Below are positions 1-9,023 of a stretch of DNA of 64,000 nt, one piece after another. The notes beneath the pieces were generated by a model. That model did no database searches. It was not told the origin of the DNA and saw only the letters and a list, made by a program, of their open reading frames with translations. This DNA comes from Haloprofundus salilacus (GTDB lineage Archaea > Halobacteriota > Halobacteria > Halobacteriales > Haloferacaceae), in NCBI RefSeq assembly GCF_020150815.1, contig NZ_CP083723.1, forward strand, positions 2,480,001-2,544,000, read 5' to 3'. Position 1 is the stretch's first letter. Each line of letters opens with the position of its first letter. The position numbers and the translations under genes were made by a program.

Positions 1-408
1 GTCGGGGTCATCTTCTACCACAAGCTGTACCACATGGTGAGCAACAAACTGCACGCCCGCTCGCGCGGGCCAGTGCAGGTGCTCACCCGCCAGCCCACCG
101 AGGGTCGCGCCCGCGAGGGCGGGCTCCGCGTGGGCGAGATGGAGCGCGAGGTGCTCATCGGTCACGGTGCGGCGATGGCACTCAAAGAACGGCTACTGGA
201 CTCCTCTGACCGCGAAGAAGTGTACATCTCGGCGGACACCGGGATGGTGGCGGTCGAGGACCGCGAACAGCGCCGCATCTACGACCCCGTCACCGGCGAC
301 GAGGACGACATCCACCGCGTCGAGGTGAGTTACGCGTTCAAACTCCTGCTCGACGAGATGAAGGCGCTCGGCATTCGACCGAAACTCGAACTGGAGGACG
401 CAGTTTAA
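1..408 (+). CDS. rpoB1: DNA-directed RNA polymerase subunit B' (RpoB1), C-terminal end
   Basis: The reading frame is open from base 1, so only the C-terminal ~135 residues are present and the true start lies outside the window. The visible part has the hallmarks of the end of the second-largest RNA polymerase subunit: the K-L-Y-H-M-V stretch near the start, the [11 protein letters not shown] segment, [10 protein letters not shown], and a C-terminal clamp region ending in K-L-E-L-E-D-A-V. In haloarchaea subunit B is split into B'' and B', and this is the B' half. The stop TAA directly abuts the rpoA1 start codon with no spacer, so the two are certainly cotranscribed. Only the 3' part can be judged. 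Confidence 0.95.
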   Translation, partial: VGVIFYHKLYHMVSNKLHARSRGPVQVLTRQPTEGRAREGGLRVGEMEREVLIGHGAAMALKERLLDSSDREEVYISADTGMVAVEDREQRRIYDPVTGDEDDIHRVEVSYAFKLLLDEMKALGIRPKLELEDAV

Positions 409-3339
409 ATGTCATTGCAAACACCGAAAGAGATCGGCGGCATCCGCTTCGGGCTGATGGACCCGGAGACGTATCGCGACATGTCCGCGACGAAGGTCAT
501 CACCGCGGACACCTACGACGACGACGGCTACCCCATCGACATGGGGTTGATGGACCCCCGACTGGGTGTCATCGACCCCGGTCTGGAGTGTCGGACCTGC
601 GGGCAGCACTCGGGGTCGTGTAACGGCCACTTCGGCCACATCGAACTGGCCGCTCCCGTCATCCACGTCGGGTTCACCAAACTCATCCGACGGCTCCTGC
701 GCTCGACCTGCCGAAACTGCGGGCGACTCGCGCTAACCGACGAGGAGCAAGCGGAGTTCCGCACCCGCATGCAGCGAGCCGAGGAACTCAGCGAGGACTG
801 GAGCGACGTGATGAAGGCCGCGGTTCGACAGGCGCGGAAAGCCAAGCGCTGCCCGCACTGCGGCGAACCGCAGCACGACATCAAACACGAGAAGCCGACG
901 ACGTACTACGAGGTTCAGGACGTGCTCTCGGGGGAGTACTCCGAACTAATCGCCGAGGCGATGCAGCCCGACGAGGAGGAAGAGCGCGAGGGGATGGCCC
1001 CGCAGGAACTGGCGGAGAAGACCGACATCGACCTCCAGCGCATCAACCAGATTCTCTCCGGCGAGTTTCGTCCGCGCAAGGAAGACCGCAAGGCCATCGA
1101 GAAAGCGCTCAGCATCGACCTCACTGTCGAGGACATGAACAAGCTGATGCCCTCGGACATCCGCGACTGGTTCGAGGACATCCCCGACGACGACATGGAG
1201 ACACTCGGCGTCGACGCCGAGCGCGCGCGCCCCGAGTGGATGATTCTCACGGTGCTTCCGGTGCCGCCGGTGACGGCGCGCCCCTCCATTACGCTCGACA
1301 ATGGTCAGCGTTCGGAGGACGACCTCACCCACAAGCTGGTCGACATCATCCGTATCAACCAGCGGTTCATGGAGAACCGCGAGGCCGGCGCCCCGCAGTT
1401 GATTATCGAGGACCTCTGGGAACTGCTGCAGTACCACGTCACGACCTTCGTCGACAACGAAATCTCGGGGACGCCCCCGGCGCGACATCGTTCGGGCCGT
1501 CCGCTGAAGACGCTCAGCCAGCGCCTGAAAGGGAAGGAGGGTCGCTTCCGCGGGTCGCTCTCCGGGAAGCGCGTCAACTTCTCGGCGCGTACCGTCATCT
1601 CGCCGGACCCGACGCTCTCTCTGAACGAAGTCGGCGTCCCCGACCGGGTCGCCTCGGAGATGACACAGACGATGAACGTCACCGAGCGCAACATCGAGGA
1701 AGCCCGGCAGTACGTGCGCAACGGCCCCGAGAGCCACCCGGGTGCGAACTACGTCAAGCGCCCCGACGGTCGCCGGCTGAAGGTGACCGAGAAGAACTGC
1801 GAGGAACTCGCAGAGAAGATCGAACTCGGCTGGGAGGTCAACCGCCACCTCGTCGACGGCGACATCGTCATCTTCAACCGACAGCCGTCGCTGCACCGGA
1901 TGTCCATCATGGCCCATGAGGTGGTCGTGATGCCGTACAAGACGTTCCGGCTCAACACAGTCGTCTGTCCGCCGTACAACGCCGACTTCGACGGCGACGA
2001 GATGAACATGCACGCGCTGCAGAACGAGGAGGCCCGCGCGGAGGCGCGCGTCCTCATGCGCGTCCAAGAGCAGATGCTCAGCCCGCGCTTCGGCGAGAAC
2101 ATTATCGGCGCGATTCAGGACCACATCTCCGGAACCTACCTGCTGACCCACGAGAACCCCCGATTCACGGAGACGCAGGCGCTGGACCTGCTGCGTGCGA
2201 CCCGCGTAGACGAACTGCCTGAACCGGACGGCGAGGAAGAGGGCGAGGCGTACTGGACCGGCCACTCGATCTTCTCGGAACTGCTGCCGGACGACCTCTC
2301 GCTCGAGTTCAGCAGTTCGACGGGCGACGACGTGGTCATCGAGGACGGCCAACTCGTGAGCGGCACCATCGACGAGGACGCCGTCGGCGCGTTCGGCGGC
2401 GAGATCGTCGACACGATCACGAAGGTGTACTCGGAGACGCGTGCTCGCGTGTTCGTCAACGAGATTTCCGCGCTGGCGATGCGCGCCATCATGCACTTCG
2501 GCTTCTCCATCGGCATCGACGACGAGTCGATTCCGGAGGAGGCGGGAGAGCAGGTCGACGAAGCCATCGAGAACGCCTATGAGCGCATCGAGGAACTCAT
2601 CGAGACGTACGACGCGGGCGAACTCGAATCGCTGCCGGGCCGCACCGTCGACGAGACGCTGGAGATGAAGATCATGCAGACGCTCGGCAAGGCGCGCGAC
2701 TCCGCCGGTGAGATCGCCGACGACCACTTCGGCGACGACAACCCTGCGGTCATCATGGCACGCTCCGGCGCTCGCGGGTCGATGCTGAACCTCACGCAGA
2801 TGGCCGGCTGCGTCGGCCAGCAGGCGGTTCGGGGCGAGCGCATCAACCGCGGCTACGAGGACCGCACCCTCAGCCACTACAAGCCGAACGACCTCTCGGC
2901 GGAGGCGCACGGCTTCGTGGAAAACTCCTACCGCGGCGGCCTGACGCCGCGGGAGTTCTTCTTCCACGCGATGGGCGGCCGCGAAGGGCTCGTCGACACG
3001 GCGGTCCGGACCTCCAAGTCCGGCTACCTGCAGCGTCGGCTCATCAACGCGCTCTCCGAACTGGAGACGCAGTACGACGGTACCGTCCGAGACACCTCGG
3101 GCACCATCGTCCAGTTCGAGTTCGGCGAGGACGGCACCTCGCCGGTGAAGGTGTCCTCCTCGAAGGACAACGACATCGACGTCGATGGCATCGCCGACCG
3201 CGTGTTGGACGCCGAGTTCGACGACGAGGCGACCCGAGCGCAGTTCCTCTCGCGCGAAGAACCCGCGACGAATCTGTCGGAACACGCCGAGCCCCGGCTC
3301 AGCGAGGCGCAGACGAGAGAGGTAGAATCCGATGACTGA
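409..3339 (+). CDS. rpoA1: DNA-directed RNA polymerase subunit A' (RpoA1)
   Basis: Largest catalytic piece of RNA polymerase, 976 residues. A CxxC...CxGHxGH zinc motif lies at residues 61-76, further CxxC pairs at about 101-104 and 148-151, and the absolutely conserved NADFDGD metal site at 524-530, with Asp526, Asp528 and Asp530 holding the catalytic Mg2+. The start ATG directly follows the rpoB1 stop; the end overlaps rpoA2 by eight bases. Residues ~170-245 contain an extra segment not found in typical non-haloarchaeal A' subunits as I know them; its core (~196-236) reads like a Cro/cI-type helix-turn-helix (see findings). The subunit works with RpoA2, B', B'' and small subunits in the core enzyme. 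Confidence 0.98.
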   Translation: MSLQTPKEIGGIRFGLMDPETYRDMSATKVITADTYDDDGYPIDMGLMDPRLGVIDPGLECRTCGQHSGSCNGHFGHIELAAPVIHVGFTKLIRRLLRSTCRNCGRLALTDEEQAEFRTRMQRAEELSEDWSDVMKAAVRQARKAKRCPHCGEPQHDIKHEKPTTYYEVQDVLSGEYSELIAEAMQPDEEEEREGMAPQELAEKTDIDLQRINQILSGEFRPRKEDRKAIEKALSIDLTVEDMNKLMPSDIRDWFEDIPDDDMETLGVDAERARPEWMILTVLPVPPVTARPSITLDNGQRSEDDLTHKLVDIIRINQRFMENREAGAPQLIIEDLWELLQYHVTTFVDNEISGTPPARHRSGRPLKTLSQRLKGKEGRFRGSLSGKRVNFSARTVISPDPTLSLNEVGVPDRVASEMTQTMNVTERNIEEARQYVRNGPESHPGANYVKRPDGRRLKVTEKNCEELAEKIELGWEVNRHLVDGDIVIFNRQPSLHRMSIMAHEVVVMPYKTFRLNTVVCPPYNADFDGDEMNMHALQNEEARAEARVLMRVQEQMLSPRFGENIIGAIQDHISGTYLLTHENPRFTETQALDLLRATRVDELPEPDGEEEGEAYWTGHSIFSELLPDDLSLEFSSSTGDDVVIEDGQLVSGTIDEDAVGAFGGEIVDTITKVYSETRARVFVNEISALAMRAIMHFGFSIGIDDESIPEEAGEQVDEAIENAYERIEELIETYDAGELESLPGRTVDETLEMKIMQTLGKARDSAGEIADDHFGDDNPAVIMARSGARGSMLNLTQMAGCVGQQAVRGERINRGYEDRTLSHYKPNDLSAEAHGFVENSYRGGLTPREFFFHAMGGREGLVDTAVRTSKSGYLQRRLINALSELETQYDGTVRDTSGTIVQFEFGEDGTSPVKVSSSKDNDIDVDGIADRVLDAEFDDEATRAQFLSREEPATNLSEHAEPRLSEAQTREVESDD

Positions 3340-4540
3340 GATCACAGACGACATCGAGGCCGTCGTCGAGGACACCGAGCTCCCGCGACGCCTCAAGAAC
3401 CGGGTGTACCGCACCATCGAAGAACGCGACGACGTGAGCGTCGAACAGGCGGACTACATCGCCCGCGCTGTCGAGGTCCGCTACCTCGACACGCGCGTCG
3501 ACCCGCTGGACCCCGTCGGCACCGTCTCCGCGCAGTCCATCGGCGAGCCGGGGACGCAGATGACGATGAACACGTTCCACTACGCGGGCGTCGCCGAGAT
3601 CGACGTGACGCAGGGGCTGCCCCGACTCATCGAGCTCGTGGACGCGCGGAAGACGCCGGACACGCCGATGATGACGGTCCACCTCGAAGACGAGTACGCC
3701 GAGGACCGCGAGAAGGCCCACGAGGTCGTCTGGAGCATCGAGGCGTCCAAAATCTTGGCGCTCGGCGACGTGTCGACGAACGTCGCCGACATGATCGTGC
3801 AGGTCGACCTCAACGACGAAACGCTGATGGAGCGGTGGCCACGCGCCTCGGACGTCGAGGAGGTCGCCGGCGAGATCGCCGAGACCATCGAAGACGCGCT
3901 GGGCGTCACGACCCAGCAGGTCGGCACCGTCGTCGAGTTCGGTCCCGACCAGCCGAGCTACCGGAAACTGCTGCAGCTGGTCGAGGAACTCCGCGACGTG
4001 GTGTTCAAAGGCATCGAGGAGGTCACCCGCGTCGTCATCCGCAAGGAGAAAACCGACGAGGGCGAGGAGTTCGTCCTCTACACCGAGGGCTCCGCGTTCG
4101 GCGACGTACTCGCTATCGAAGGCGTCGACGCCTCGCGGACGACGTGTAACAACATCCACGAGATTCACCGTAACCTCGGCGTCGAGGCCGCCCGCGAGGC
4201 CATCATCAACGAGACGATGGAGACGCTCGAAGAGCAGGGTCTCGACGACGTGAACGTTCGCCACCTGATGCTCGTCGCCGACATCATGACGAACCGCGGC
4301 ACCATCGAGTCCATCGGCCGCCACGGCATCTCGGGGTCGAAGGAGTCCGTCCTCGCGCGCGCGGCGTTCGAGGTGACGGTCAACCACCTGCTCGACGCCG
4401 CCATCCACGGCGAGGAGGACGACCTCAACGGCGTCATCGAGAACGTCATCGTCGGCAAGCCGGTCGCTATCGGCACCGGCGACGTCGACCTCCGGATGGG
4501 CTCGTTCAGCGCGAACACCGAACAGCCGTCGGACGACTGA
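3332..4540 (+). CDS. rpoA2: DNA-directed RNA polymerase subunit A'' (RpoA2)
   Basis: C-terminal portion of the largest polymerase subunit, a separate 402-residue polypeptide as in archaea. The trigger-loop region is visible at residues ~64-88: [18 protein letters not shown] followed by T-F-H-Y-A-G-V, then the [12 protein letters not shown] segment. The ATG lies inside the last codons of rpoA1 (eight-base overlap), which argues for translational coupling so that A' and A'' are made in equal amounts. The end carries the conserved G-R-H-G-I-S-G-S-K region. No anomaly seen. Confidence 0.98.
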   Translation: MTEITDDIEAVVEDTELPRRLKNRVYRTIEERDDVSVEQADYIARAVEVRYLDTRVDPLDPVGTVSAQSIGEPGTQMTMNTFHYAGVAEIDVTQGLPRLIELVDARKTPDTPMMTVHLEDEYAEDREKAHEVVWSIEASKILALGDVSTNVADMIVQVDLNDETLMERWPRASDVEEVAGEIAETIEDALGVTTQQVGTVVEFGPDQPSYRKLLQLVEELRDVVFKGIEEVTRVVIRKEKTDEGEEFVLYTEGSAFGDVLAIEGVDASRTTCNNIHEIHRNLGVEAAREAIINETMETLEEQGLDDVNVRHLMLVADIMTNRGTIESIGRHGISGSKESVLARAAFEVTVNHLLDAAIHGEEDDLNGVIENVIVGKPVAIGTGDVDLRMGSFSANTEQPSDD

Positions 4541-4546
4541 CGACCG

Positions 4547-4966
4547 ATGCGCGTCACGCTGTCGGACGACGCCCGCCGCTACCTCGGCGCGTTCGACGAG
4601 GAGACCGGCGCGAGCGCCACTGACTGCCTCGTCTACGACGACCGAATCGTCGTGCTCGTCGGCGCAGGAGAGATGGGCAAAGCCATCGGTCCCGGCGGGA
4701 AGACGGTGAAGCGACTCGAACGCAAACTCGGCCGGAACGTCGAACTCGTCGAGGACGCCGACACCGCGGAGGCGTTCGTCGCTAGCGCGCTCGCGCCGGC
4801 GACGGTCCGCCACGTGACCATCAGCGACCAGAACGACCGTGTCGCCTATGTCGAGGTGGACGACGACGACCGCGGCGTCGCCATCGGTAAGCGCGGCCAG
4901 AACATCGAGACGGCGCGGACGCTGGCCCGCCGTCACTACGACATCGACGACATCCAGTTGACGTAG
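4547..4966 (+). CDS. nusA: NusA-like transcription termination/antitermination protein
   Basis: 139 residues, the short archaeal NusA made only of two KH domains and lacking the bacterial N-terminal and S1 domains. The first KH loop reads G-P-G-G at residues ~46-49 and the second G-K-R-G at ~112-115, both the canonical GxxG RNA-binding loop. It starts six bases after the rpoA2 stop, the usual place for this gene behind the polymerase genes, and is expected to bind RNA and act with RNA polymerase during elongation or termination. This is the last tightly packed gene of the rpo group; a gap of about 136 bases follows. Confidence 0.94.
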   Translation: MRVTLSDDARRYLGAFDEETGASATDCLVYDDRIVVLVGAGEMGKAIGPGGKTVKRLERKLGRNVELVEDADTAEAFVASALAPATVRHVTISDQNDRVAYVEVDDDDRGVAIGKRGQNIETARTLARRHYDIDDIQLT

Positions 4967-5102
4967 CCGGTCGCCGACCGCGGTGACACCCGTAACGGGA
5001 CTCTACTCGGGGAACATCGCCACAGTCGTCCGGTTTCCGCGGACCGAACCCGCGAGATTACAAGCCCTATAACTAACCCTCCGAACCTCGACCACACAGT
5101 GC

Positions 5103-5495
5103 ATGTCCGAGTCCGAGCAGCGGCGGTCCATCTCCGAAGGATCGCCATCCGCGTCGAAGCGGCAGTCCTCCGCCACCGAGAACGTACCCTCTGCCACCGA
5201 GAACGTACCCTCCTCCCCCGAGGACCGCACCTCTCTCTCCGAACCCGAAGACTCCCTCCCAACCACCGAGAGCCCGCCCTCTGTCTCGGTGACGTGTCCG
5301 TCGTGCGGCGACGACGTCTCTGCGGCGTTGGCACTGACAGACGGCGGTCTCGCGAGTGGAACGAGCGGGACTTCGTCGGACTCGCTCCTCTCGTCCGACG
5401 GCGGAATCTCGAACCCGGAAGACGAACTCTGTGGCAAGTCAGTCCACTGTCGGAGTTGCGGCGAGGCGTTCGAACTGTTGTTCTACCCCGAGTGA
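5103..5495 (+). CDS. Ser/Glu/Pro-rich protein with C-terminal zinc ribbon
   Basis: 130 residues with unknown function. The first ~60 residues are a low-complexity Ser/Pro/Glu-rich tail, including a 21-base tandem duplication that encodes S-A-T-E-N-V-P twice (bases ~5168-5209). The C-terminal half has one C-P-S-C pair at ~62-65 and one C-R-S-C pair near residue 117, separated by a long Gly/Ser-rich loop, consistent with a four-cysteine zinc ribbon. A TATA-like CCTATAACTA lies about 30 bases upstream of the ATG, so the message is probably nearly leaderless. It sits between nusA and an MscS gene. It could be a small nucleic-acid or protein-binding factor; nothing in the sequence decides this. 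Confidence 0.7.
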   Translation: MSESEQRRSISEGSPSASKRQSSATENVPSATENVPSSPEDRTSLSEPEDSLPTTESPPSVSVTCPSCGDDVSAALALTDGGLASGTSGTSSDSLLSSDGGISNPEDELCGKSVHCRSCGEAFELLFYPE

Positions 5496-5797
5496 CCGCG
5501 ATGACTCGGGGGAACGGAGAGTCTCCACACCTTCGCCCAACAGAGTGAACTTCATCGATAGTTTCCACACCCGGTTCACCCTCACCATCGTCTCGCCGGG
5601 AATCGTTTCGGACCACTACACCGTAACGTCGATTTGATCCGCTTAGCGGGTCGATTGGTGTTCACCGCGAGCGACCGAGAGAGAGCGAGCGGATCGAGGA
5701 GTCCTCGAGATTCTGCCGAGTACAGAGTCGTCTTACGCCACGGCGACCGCAGGAAACGCCCTCGACACCTTTCACTTCGGACGTCGTAGGTCGAGCC
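5496..5797 (+). other. Intergenic gap, no gene seen
   Basis: About 300 bases between the zinc-ribbon gene and the MscS gene. Both strands show only short frames without family resemblance. The last part must contain the MscS promoter, but I see no single convincing TATA box. No strong inverted repeat was found. Confidence 0.5.
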
Positions 5798-6667
5798 ATG
5801 GCTGACGTCGTAGCGCTCCAACTCCTCGGACCGTTCGCGGAGCTGTTCGACGGCGACGGGATCCTCGCCCGAGTGGCGAAGTTCGTCGGCGTGTTCCTCG
5901 TCGTCTACGGAGGTGGCCGAGGTATCGTCGAGCCGCTGGTCATGCGGGCGGTGCGGGTTCGAAACGAGAACAACCCGACCGTGGTCGGCGCGGTCAAACT
6001 CTACCTGCACATCGCGGTGATGGTCTTCGCCGTCGCCGCCGCGCTCGCTGCCGCGGGCTACACTCGCCTACTGACGGGGTCGACCATCGCCGTCGCCATC
6101 ATCACGCTCACCGTCGGTGTCGCGGGTCGAGAGGTGCTCGGAACACTCGTCGGCGGACTGTTCCTCGTCACCGACCAGAATTTCAACGTCGGCGACTACG
6201 TCGCCTGGGGGGACACGGAGGGAATCGTCGAGTCCATTGGCTTCCGTGTCACGCGCGTGCGAACCGTTGACAACGAGGTGATCAGCGTCCCGAACACGCA
6301 TCTAACGACCAACGTCATCACGAAGCCGTACGGCCAGAACCGCTTTCGAGTCAACGAGGAACTCGGCGTCTACTACGAGGAGGATTTGGAGGGGGCTATA
6401 GAGATCCTGCGCGACGAAGCGGTCACCGACCCGGCCATCCTGAACGACCCACAACCGAAGATTCGTGTGCGAAGCTTCGAGGGCGACCACATCAGGGTGC
6501 AGGTGCTGTTCTGGGTGCCCGACCCGTCACGAAAGACGGTGCTCGACACCTTCTCGGACTACGCCCGACGGGTACAGGCGCGATGTGACGGCGCCGACAT
6601 CACGCTCGGGGCGACCTCCGCGGTGGATATGGGCGGCGACCTCGCGGTCGACCGCGCCGACGGCTGA
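5798..6667 (+). CDS. MscS-family mechanosensitive ion channel
   Basis: 289 residues. Three hydrophobic segments are visible at about residues 25-45, 65-90 and 92-120, the last being the Gly/Ala-rich pore helix (V-A-G-R-E-V-L-G-T-L). It is followed by the MscS beta-domain signature around residues 127-180: N-V-G-D-Y-V-A-W-G-D-T-E-G-I-V-E-S-I then V-P-N-T-H-L, and a C-terminal alpha/beta domain. Length matches a small MscS (E. coli MscS is 286). Expected role: membrane-tension-gated release of solutes on hypo-osmotic shock. It lies between nusA and rps12, breaking the polymerase-ribosomal cluster, and is probably transcribed on its own. Confidence 0.92.
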   Translation: MADVVALQLLGPFAELFDGDGILARVAKFVGVFLVVYGGGRGIVEPLVMRAVRVRNENNPTVVGAVKLYLHIAVMVFAVAAALAAAGYTRLLTGSTIAVAIITLTVGVAGREVLGTLVGGLFLVTDQNFNVGDYVAWGDTEGIVESIGFRVTRVRTVDNEVISVPNTHLTTNVITKPYGQNRFRVNEELGVYYEEDLEGAIEILRDEAVTDPAILNDPQPKIRVRSFEGDHIRVQVLFWVPDPSRKTVLDTFSDYARRVQARCDGADITLGATSAVDMGGDLAVDRADG

Positions 6668-6861
6668 ACGACGACGACGAGCGCTCGCCGGGACCGACGC
6701 GTTCTCGGAAGCGGTGAGCGAGAAACGACGACTTCTCCGCACCGCTTTCGACCTGCGGCGCGTTGAGAGCCGGTCGTTCGAATCGGTGAAACGGACGCAG
6801 ATTCGAGTAGCGGGGTCCGAAACGGAATCTGAGGCCGTCTCGTCGAGGAGAAAAGAGGACG

Positions 6862-6869
6862 CTTAAGTA
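6862..6869 (+). promoter_or_regulatory. TATA-like promoter element for rps12
   Basis: CTTAAGTA sits about 26-33 bases before the rps12 ATG at 6895, the usual haloarchaeal spacing for a leaderless or near-leaderless transcript. It indicates a separate promoter for rps12-rps7 after the MscS gene. Inferred from sequence only. Confidence 0.6.
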
Positions 6870-6894
6870 GCTCGACTAAGTAGGGTTGTCCACT

Positions 6895-7323
6895 ATGGCG
6901 AACGGCAAATACGCCGCACGCAAACTCAAGAAGGACCGTCAGAAGCGACGATGGTCCGACTCCGAGTACGCGCGGCGCGAACGCGGTCTCCGGAAAAAAT
7001 CGGACCCGCTCGAGGGTGCGCCGCAGGCGCGGGGCATCGTCCTCGAGAAGGTCGGAATCGAAGCGAAGCAGCCGAACTCGGCGATTCGGAAATGCGTCCG
7101 TGTCCAGCTCATCAAGAACGGTAAACAGGTCACGGCGTTCTGCCCCGGCGACGGCGCCATCTCGTTCATCGACGAGCACGACGAGGTGACCATCGCGGGT
7201 ATCGGTGGCGCGAAGGGTCGCGCCATGGGTGACCTCTCCGGAGTCAACTACAAGGTAGACAAAGTCAACGGCGTCGCGATGCTCGAACTCGTGCGCGGTA
7301 ACGCAGAGAAACCGGTGCGCTAA
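6895..7323 (+). CDS. rps12: 30S ribosomal protein S12 (uS12)
   Basis: 142 residues starting [13 protein letters not shown]; an in-frame TTG nine bases earlier is rejected because MANGK fits the archaeal family and the promoter distance. The decoding-site loop K-Q-P-N-S-A-I-R-K is present at about residues 59-67 and F-C-P-G-D-G-A follows. uS12 sits in the small-subunit decoding centre. One base separates its stop from the rps7 start, so the pair forms an operon. Confidence 0.97.
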   Translation: MANGKYAARKLKKDRQKRRWSDSEYARRERGLRKKSDPLEGAPQARGIVLEKVGIEAKQPNSAIRKCVRVQLIKNGKQVTAFCPGDGAISFIDEHDEVTIAGIGGAKGRAMGDLSGVNYKVDKVNGVAMLELVRGNAEKPVR

Positions 7324-7324
7324 G

Positions 7325-7945
7325 ATGTCCGAGACAGAGAACGAAACCCCCGAACCCGAAGCGCCCGCAGACAGCGAGGAAGCGCAGACGAACGCGCTGC
7401 TGTTCGGCGTCTGGGACGTCTCCGAGATCGAGTACAGCGACCCCAGCACCCAGCGCTACCTCAACGTGACGCCCATCGCGCACACGATGGGTCGTCACGC
7501 CTCGAAGCAGTTCCGCAAGTCCGAGATTTCGGTCGTCGAGCGTCTCATCAACCGCCTGATGCAGACCGAGGAGAACACGGGCAAGAAGCAGAAGGCCCTC
7601 GGTATCGTCCGCGAGGCCTTCGAAATCATCGACGAGCGCAGCGACGAGAACCCCGTTCAGATTCTCGTCCGTGCCGTCGAGAATGCGGCCCCGCGTGAGG
7701 AGACCGTCCGCCTGAAGTACGGCGGCATCTCCGTCCCGAAGGCCGTCGACGTCGCGCCGCAGCGCCGCGTCGACCAGGCGCTGAAGTTCATCGCCGACGG
7801 CGTCGCCTCCACGAGCTACAAGTCGACGACCTCGGCCCCCGAGGCGCTCGCACAGCAGCTTCTCGGTGCGGCGGAGTACGACGTCCAGTCGTACCCCATC
7901 AGCCAGAAGGAAGAGCGCGAGCGCGTCGCCGCCGCGGCCCGCTAA
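7325..7945 (+). CDS. rps7: 30S ribosomal protein S7 (uS7)
   Basis: 206 residues. The N-terminal ~30 residues are an acidic Glu/Pro/Ala-rich extension typical of haloarchaeal ribosomal proteins. Conserved uS7 sequence follows, including N-P-V-Q-I-L-V-R-A-V-E-N-A-A-P-R-E-E near residues 116-133 and the R-R-V-D-Q-A-L-K segment. uS7 binds the 3' major domain of 16S rRNA at the head of the small subunit. It starts one base after rps12 and ends before a T-rich terminator facing the convergent HExxH gene. Confidence 0.97.
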   Translation: MSETENETPEPEAPADSEEAQTNALLFGVWDVSEIEYSDPSTQRYLNVTPIAHTMGRHASKQFRKSEISVVERLINRLMQTEENTGKKQKALGIVREAFEIIDERSDENPVQILVRAVENAAPREETVRLKYGGISVPKAVDVAPQRRVDQALKFIADGVASTSYKSTTSAPEALAQQLLGAAEYDVQSYPISQKEERERVAAAAR

Positions 7946-7953
7946 TCTGCGAC

Positions 7954-7970
7954 CTTTCTCTTTCGTTTTT
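7954..7970 (+). terminator. T-rich terminator after rps7
   Basis: CTTTCTCTTTCGTTTTT begins nine bases after the rps7 stop. Haloarchaeal transcripts end mostly at such T-rich runs without a stable hairpin. The next gene is on the opposite strand, which supports termination here. Confidence 0.6.
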
Positions 7971-8023
7971 CCGCCCGGTGAGCGGTGCGACCAGCGTTTC
8001 GCCGAAGCGGTCGCGTAACCGCT

Positions 8024-8800
8024 TCAGTCGGCCGCCTGCGGCCCGCCGCCGCTGCCGACCGCATACGCCCGAGTGACGTCGACGAGCGCCTTACGGTAGT
8101 CGCTGGCGGTCGTCTCGACGGCGAGCGACCGGAACTGGCGTCTGAACTCGTCGACGCGGACGTTCGGGGCGTCGTCGTCGGCGGCGTGCGCGAGGTCGTA
8201 CAGTCGGTGGTCGTCGTCGACGAGACCGTGGCGCTCGACGAGCGCGAGCGCGAACGCCGCGTTGACGGCCGTTATCTCGGGGTCGGAGGCGGCGGTGGTC
8301 CGCGTCCAGTCGGCGCGAGGGACCGCCGTCGGTTGGTCGGCGAGCGCCGCCGCCAACTGGGATTCGAGGAAGTACACCAGTTTCTCCGCCGGGGCGACCG
8401 AGATGGTGATGTCGTCGGCGTAGATATCCTTCATGTGGTTGGCGATCTGGTAGCAGTGCGCAAGTTTGCGGCGCTCAACGCTCCGTCCCGTCAGCGCGAG
8501 GTAGAGCGCCTCCTCCGTCGACTGGACGTGGGAGGGGTGCGACTGCTCGTAGCGGGCCATGTGTGAGAACTCGTGGAGCGCGAGTTCGCGCGCCATCGCG
8601 CTCGTCGCGGCCTGTCGCGAGATGTTCAACACGTGGTAGTCACCGGCGGCGTTGCTGTAGTGGCCCGCCCACGTCCGCTCGTCGGGGTCGTCTCTGACGC
8701 GGACGTGGACCGGCCACGACAACTCGAACTCCGTCTCTAACAGGTCTGCCGCGCTGAGAAAGGCGTCCGGGGCGGCAGACCCCTGCACGCGAAGGTCCAT
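8024..8800 (-). CDS. HExxH-containing conserved haloarchaeal protein (DUF5781-like)
   Basis: 258 residues from the ATG at 8800; an in-frame GTG at 8815 would add five residues but ATG is preferred. The central segment H-E-F-S-H (about residues 98-102) is a HExxH zinc-binding motif of the gluzincin type, so metallopeptidase-like activity or a relic of it is possible. No signal peptide or membrane segment is seen, so the protein is cytosolic. I associate this fold and this position beside fusA with the haloarchaeal family DUF5781, from memory and not checked. It is transcribed away from fusA and converges on rps7. Substrate unknown. Confidence 0.75.
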   Translation of the reverse strand: MDLRVQGSAAPDAFLSAADLLETEFELSWPVHVRVRDDPDERTWAGHYSNAAGDYHVLNISRQAATSAMARELALHEFSHMARYEQSHPSHVQSTEEALYLALTGRSVERRKLAHCYQIANHMKDIYADDITISVAPAEKLVYFLESQLAAALADQPTAVPRADWTRTTAASDPEITAVNAAFALALVERHGLVDDDHRLYDLAHAADDDAPNVRVDEFRRQFRSLAVETTASDYRKALVDVTRAYAVGSGGGPQAAD

Positions 8801-9023
8801 GCGTACTGGTGACACGGTTCGGGACGGTATGACTCTTGTGCCGCGCGTCGCAACGGGCGAACGGGGTTACGTCGGCGTTTCGGCAGGTTGGCCAATGCAA
8901 CGTTGCGAGGGTTTGCCAAGTGGTACGTACCCACACGGGACCGTATCAAACGGCCGTTTTCGGCGGATTCGGCGTCGGCAAAACACTACCCTTTTGACCC
9001 TCCTGCCGGTAGGGGCACTCATA

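Noticed and set aside
946-3417. 823-codon open frame on the minus strand opposite rpoA1
   Set aside because: It lies entirely opposite rpoA1, has Arg/Val/Asp/Leu-rich monotony and no family motif. Such long antisense frames arise from codon bias in G+C-rich genes.
3299-4936. 545-codon minus-strand frame opposite rpoA2 and nusA
   Set aside because: Covers three overlapping real genes and has no recognisable domain; codon-bias shadow.
8799-9023. 75-codon upstream extension of EF-2
   Set aside because: The extension contains promoter DNA and does not resemble EF-2; the family begins at the ATG at 9024.
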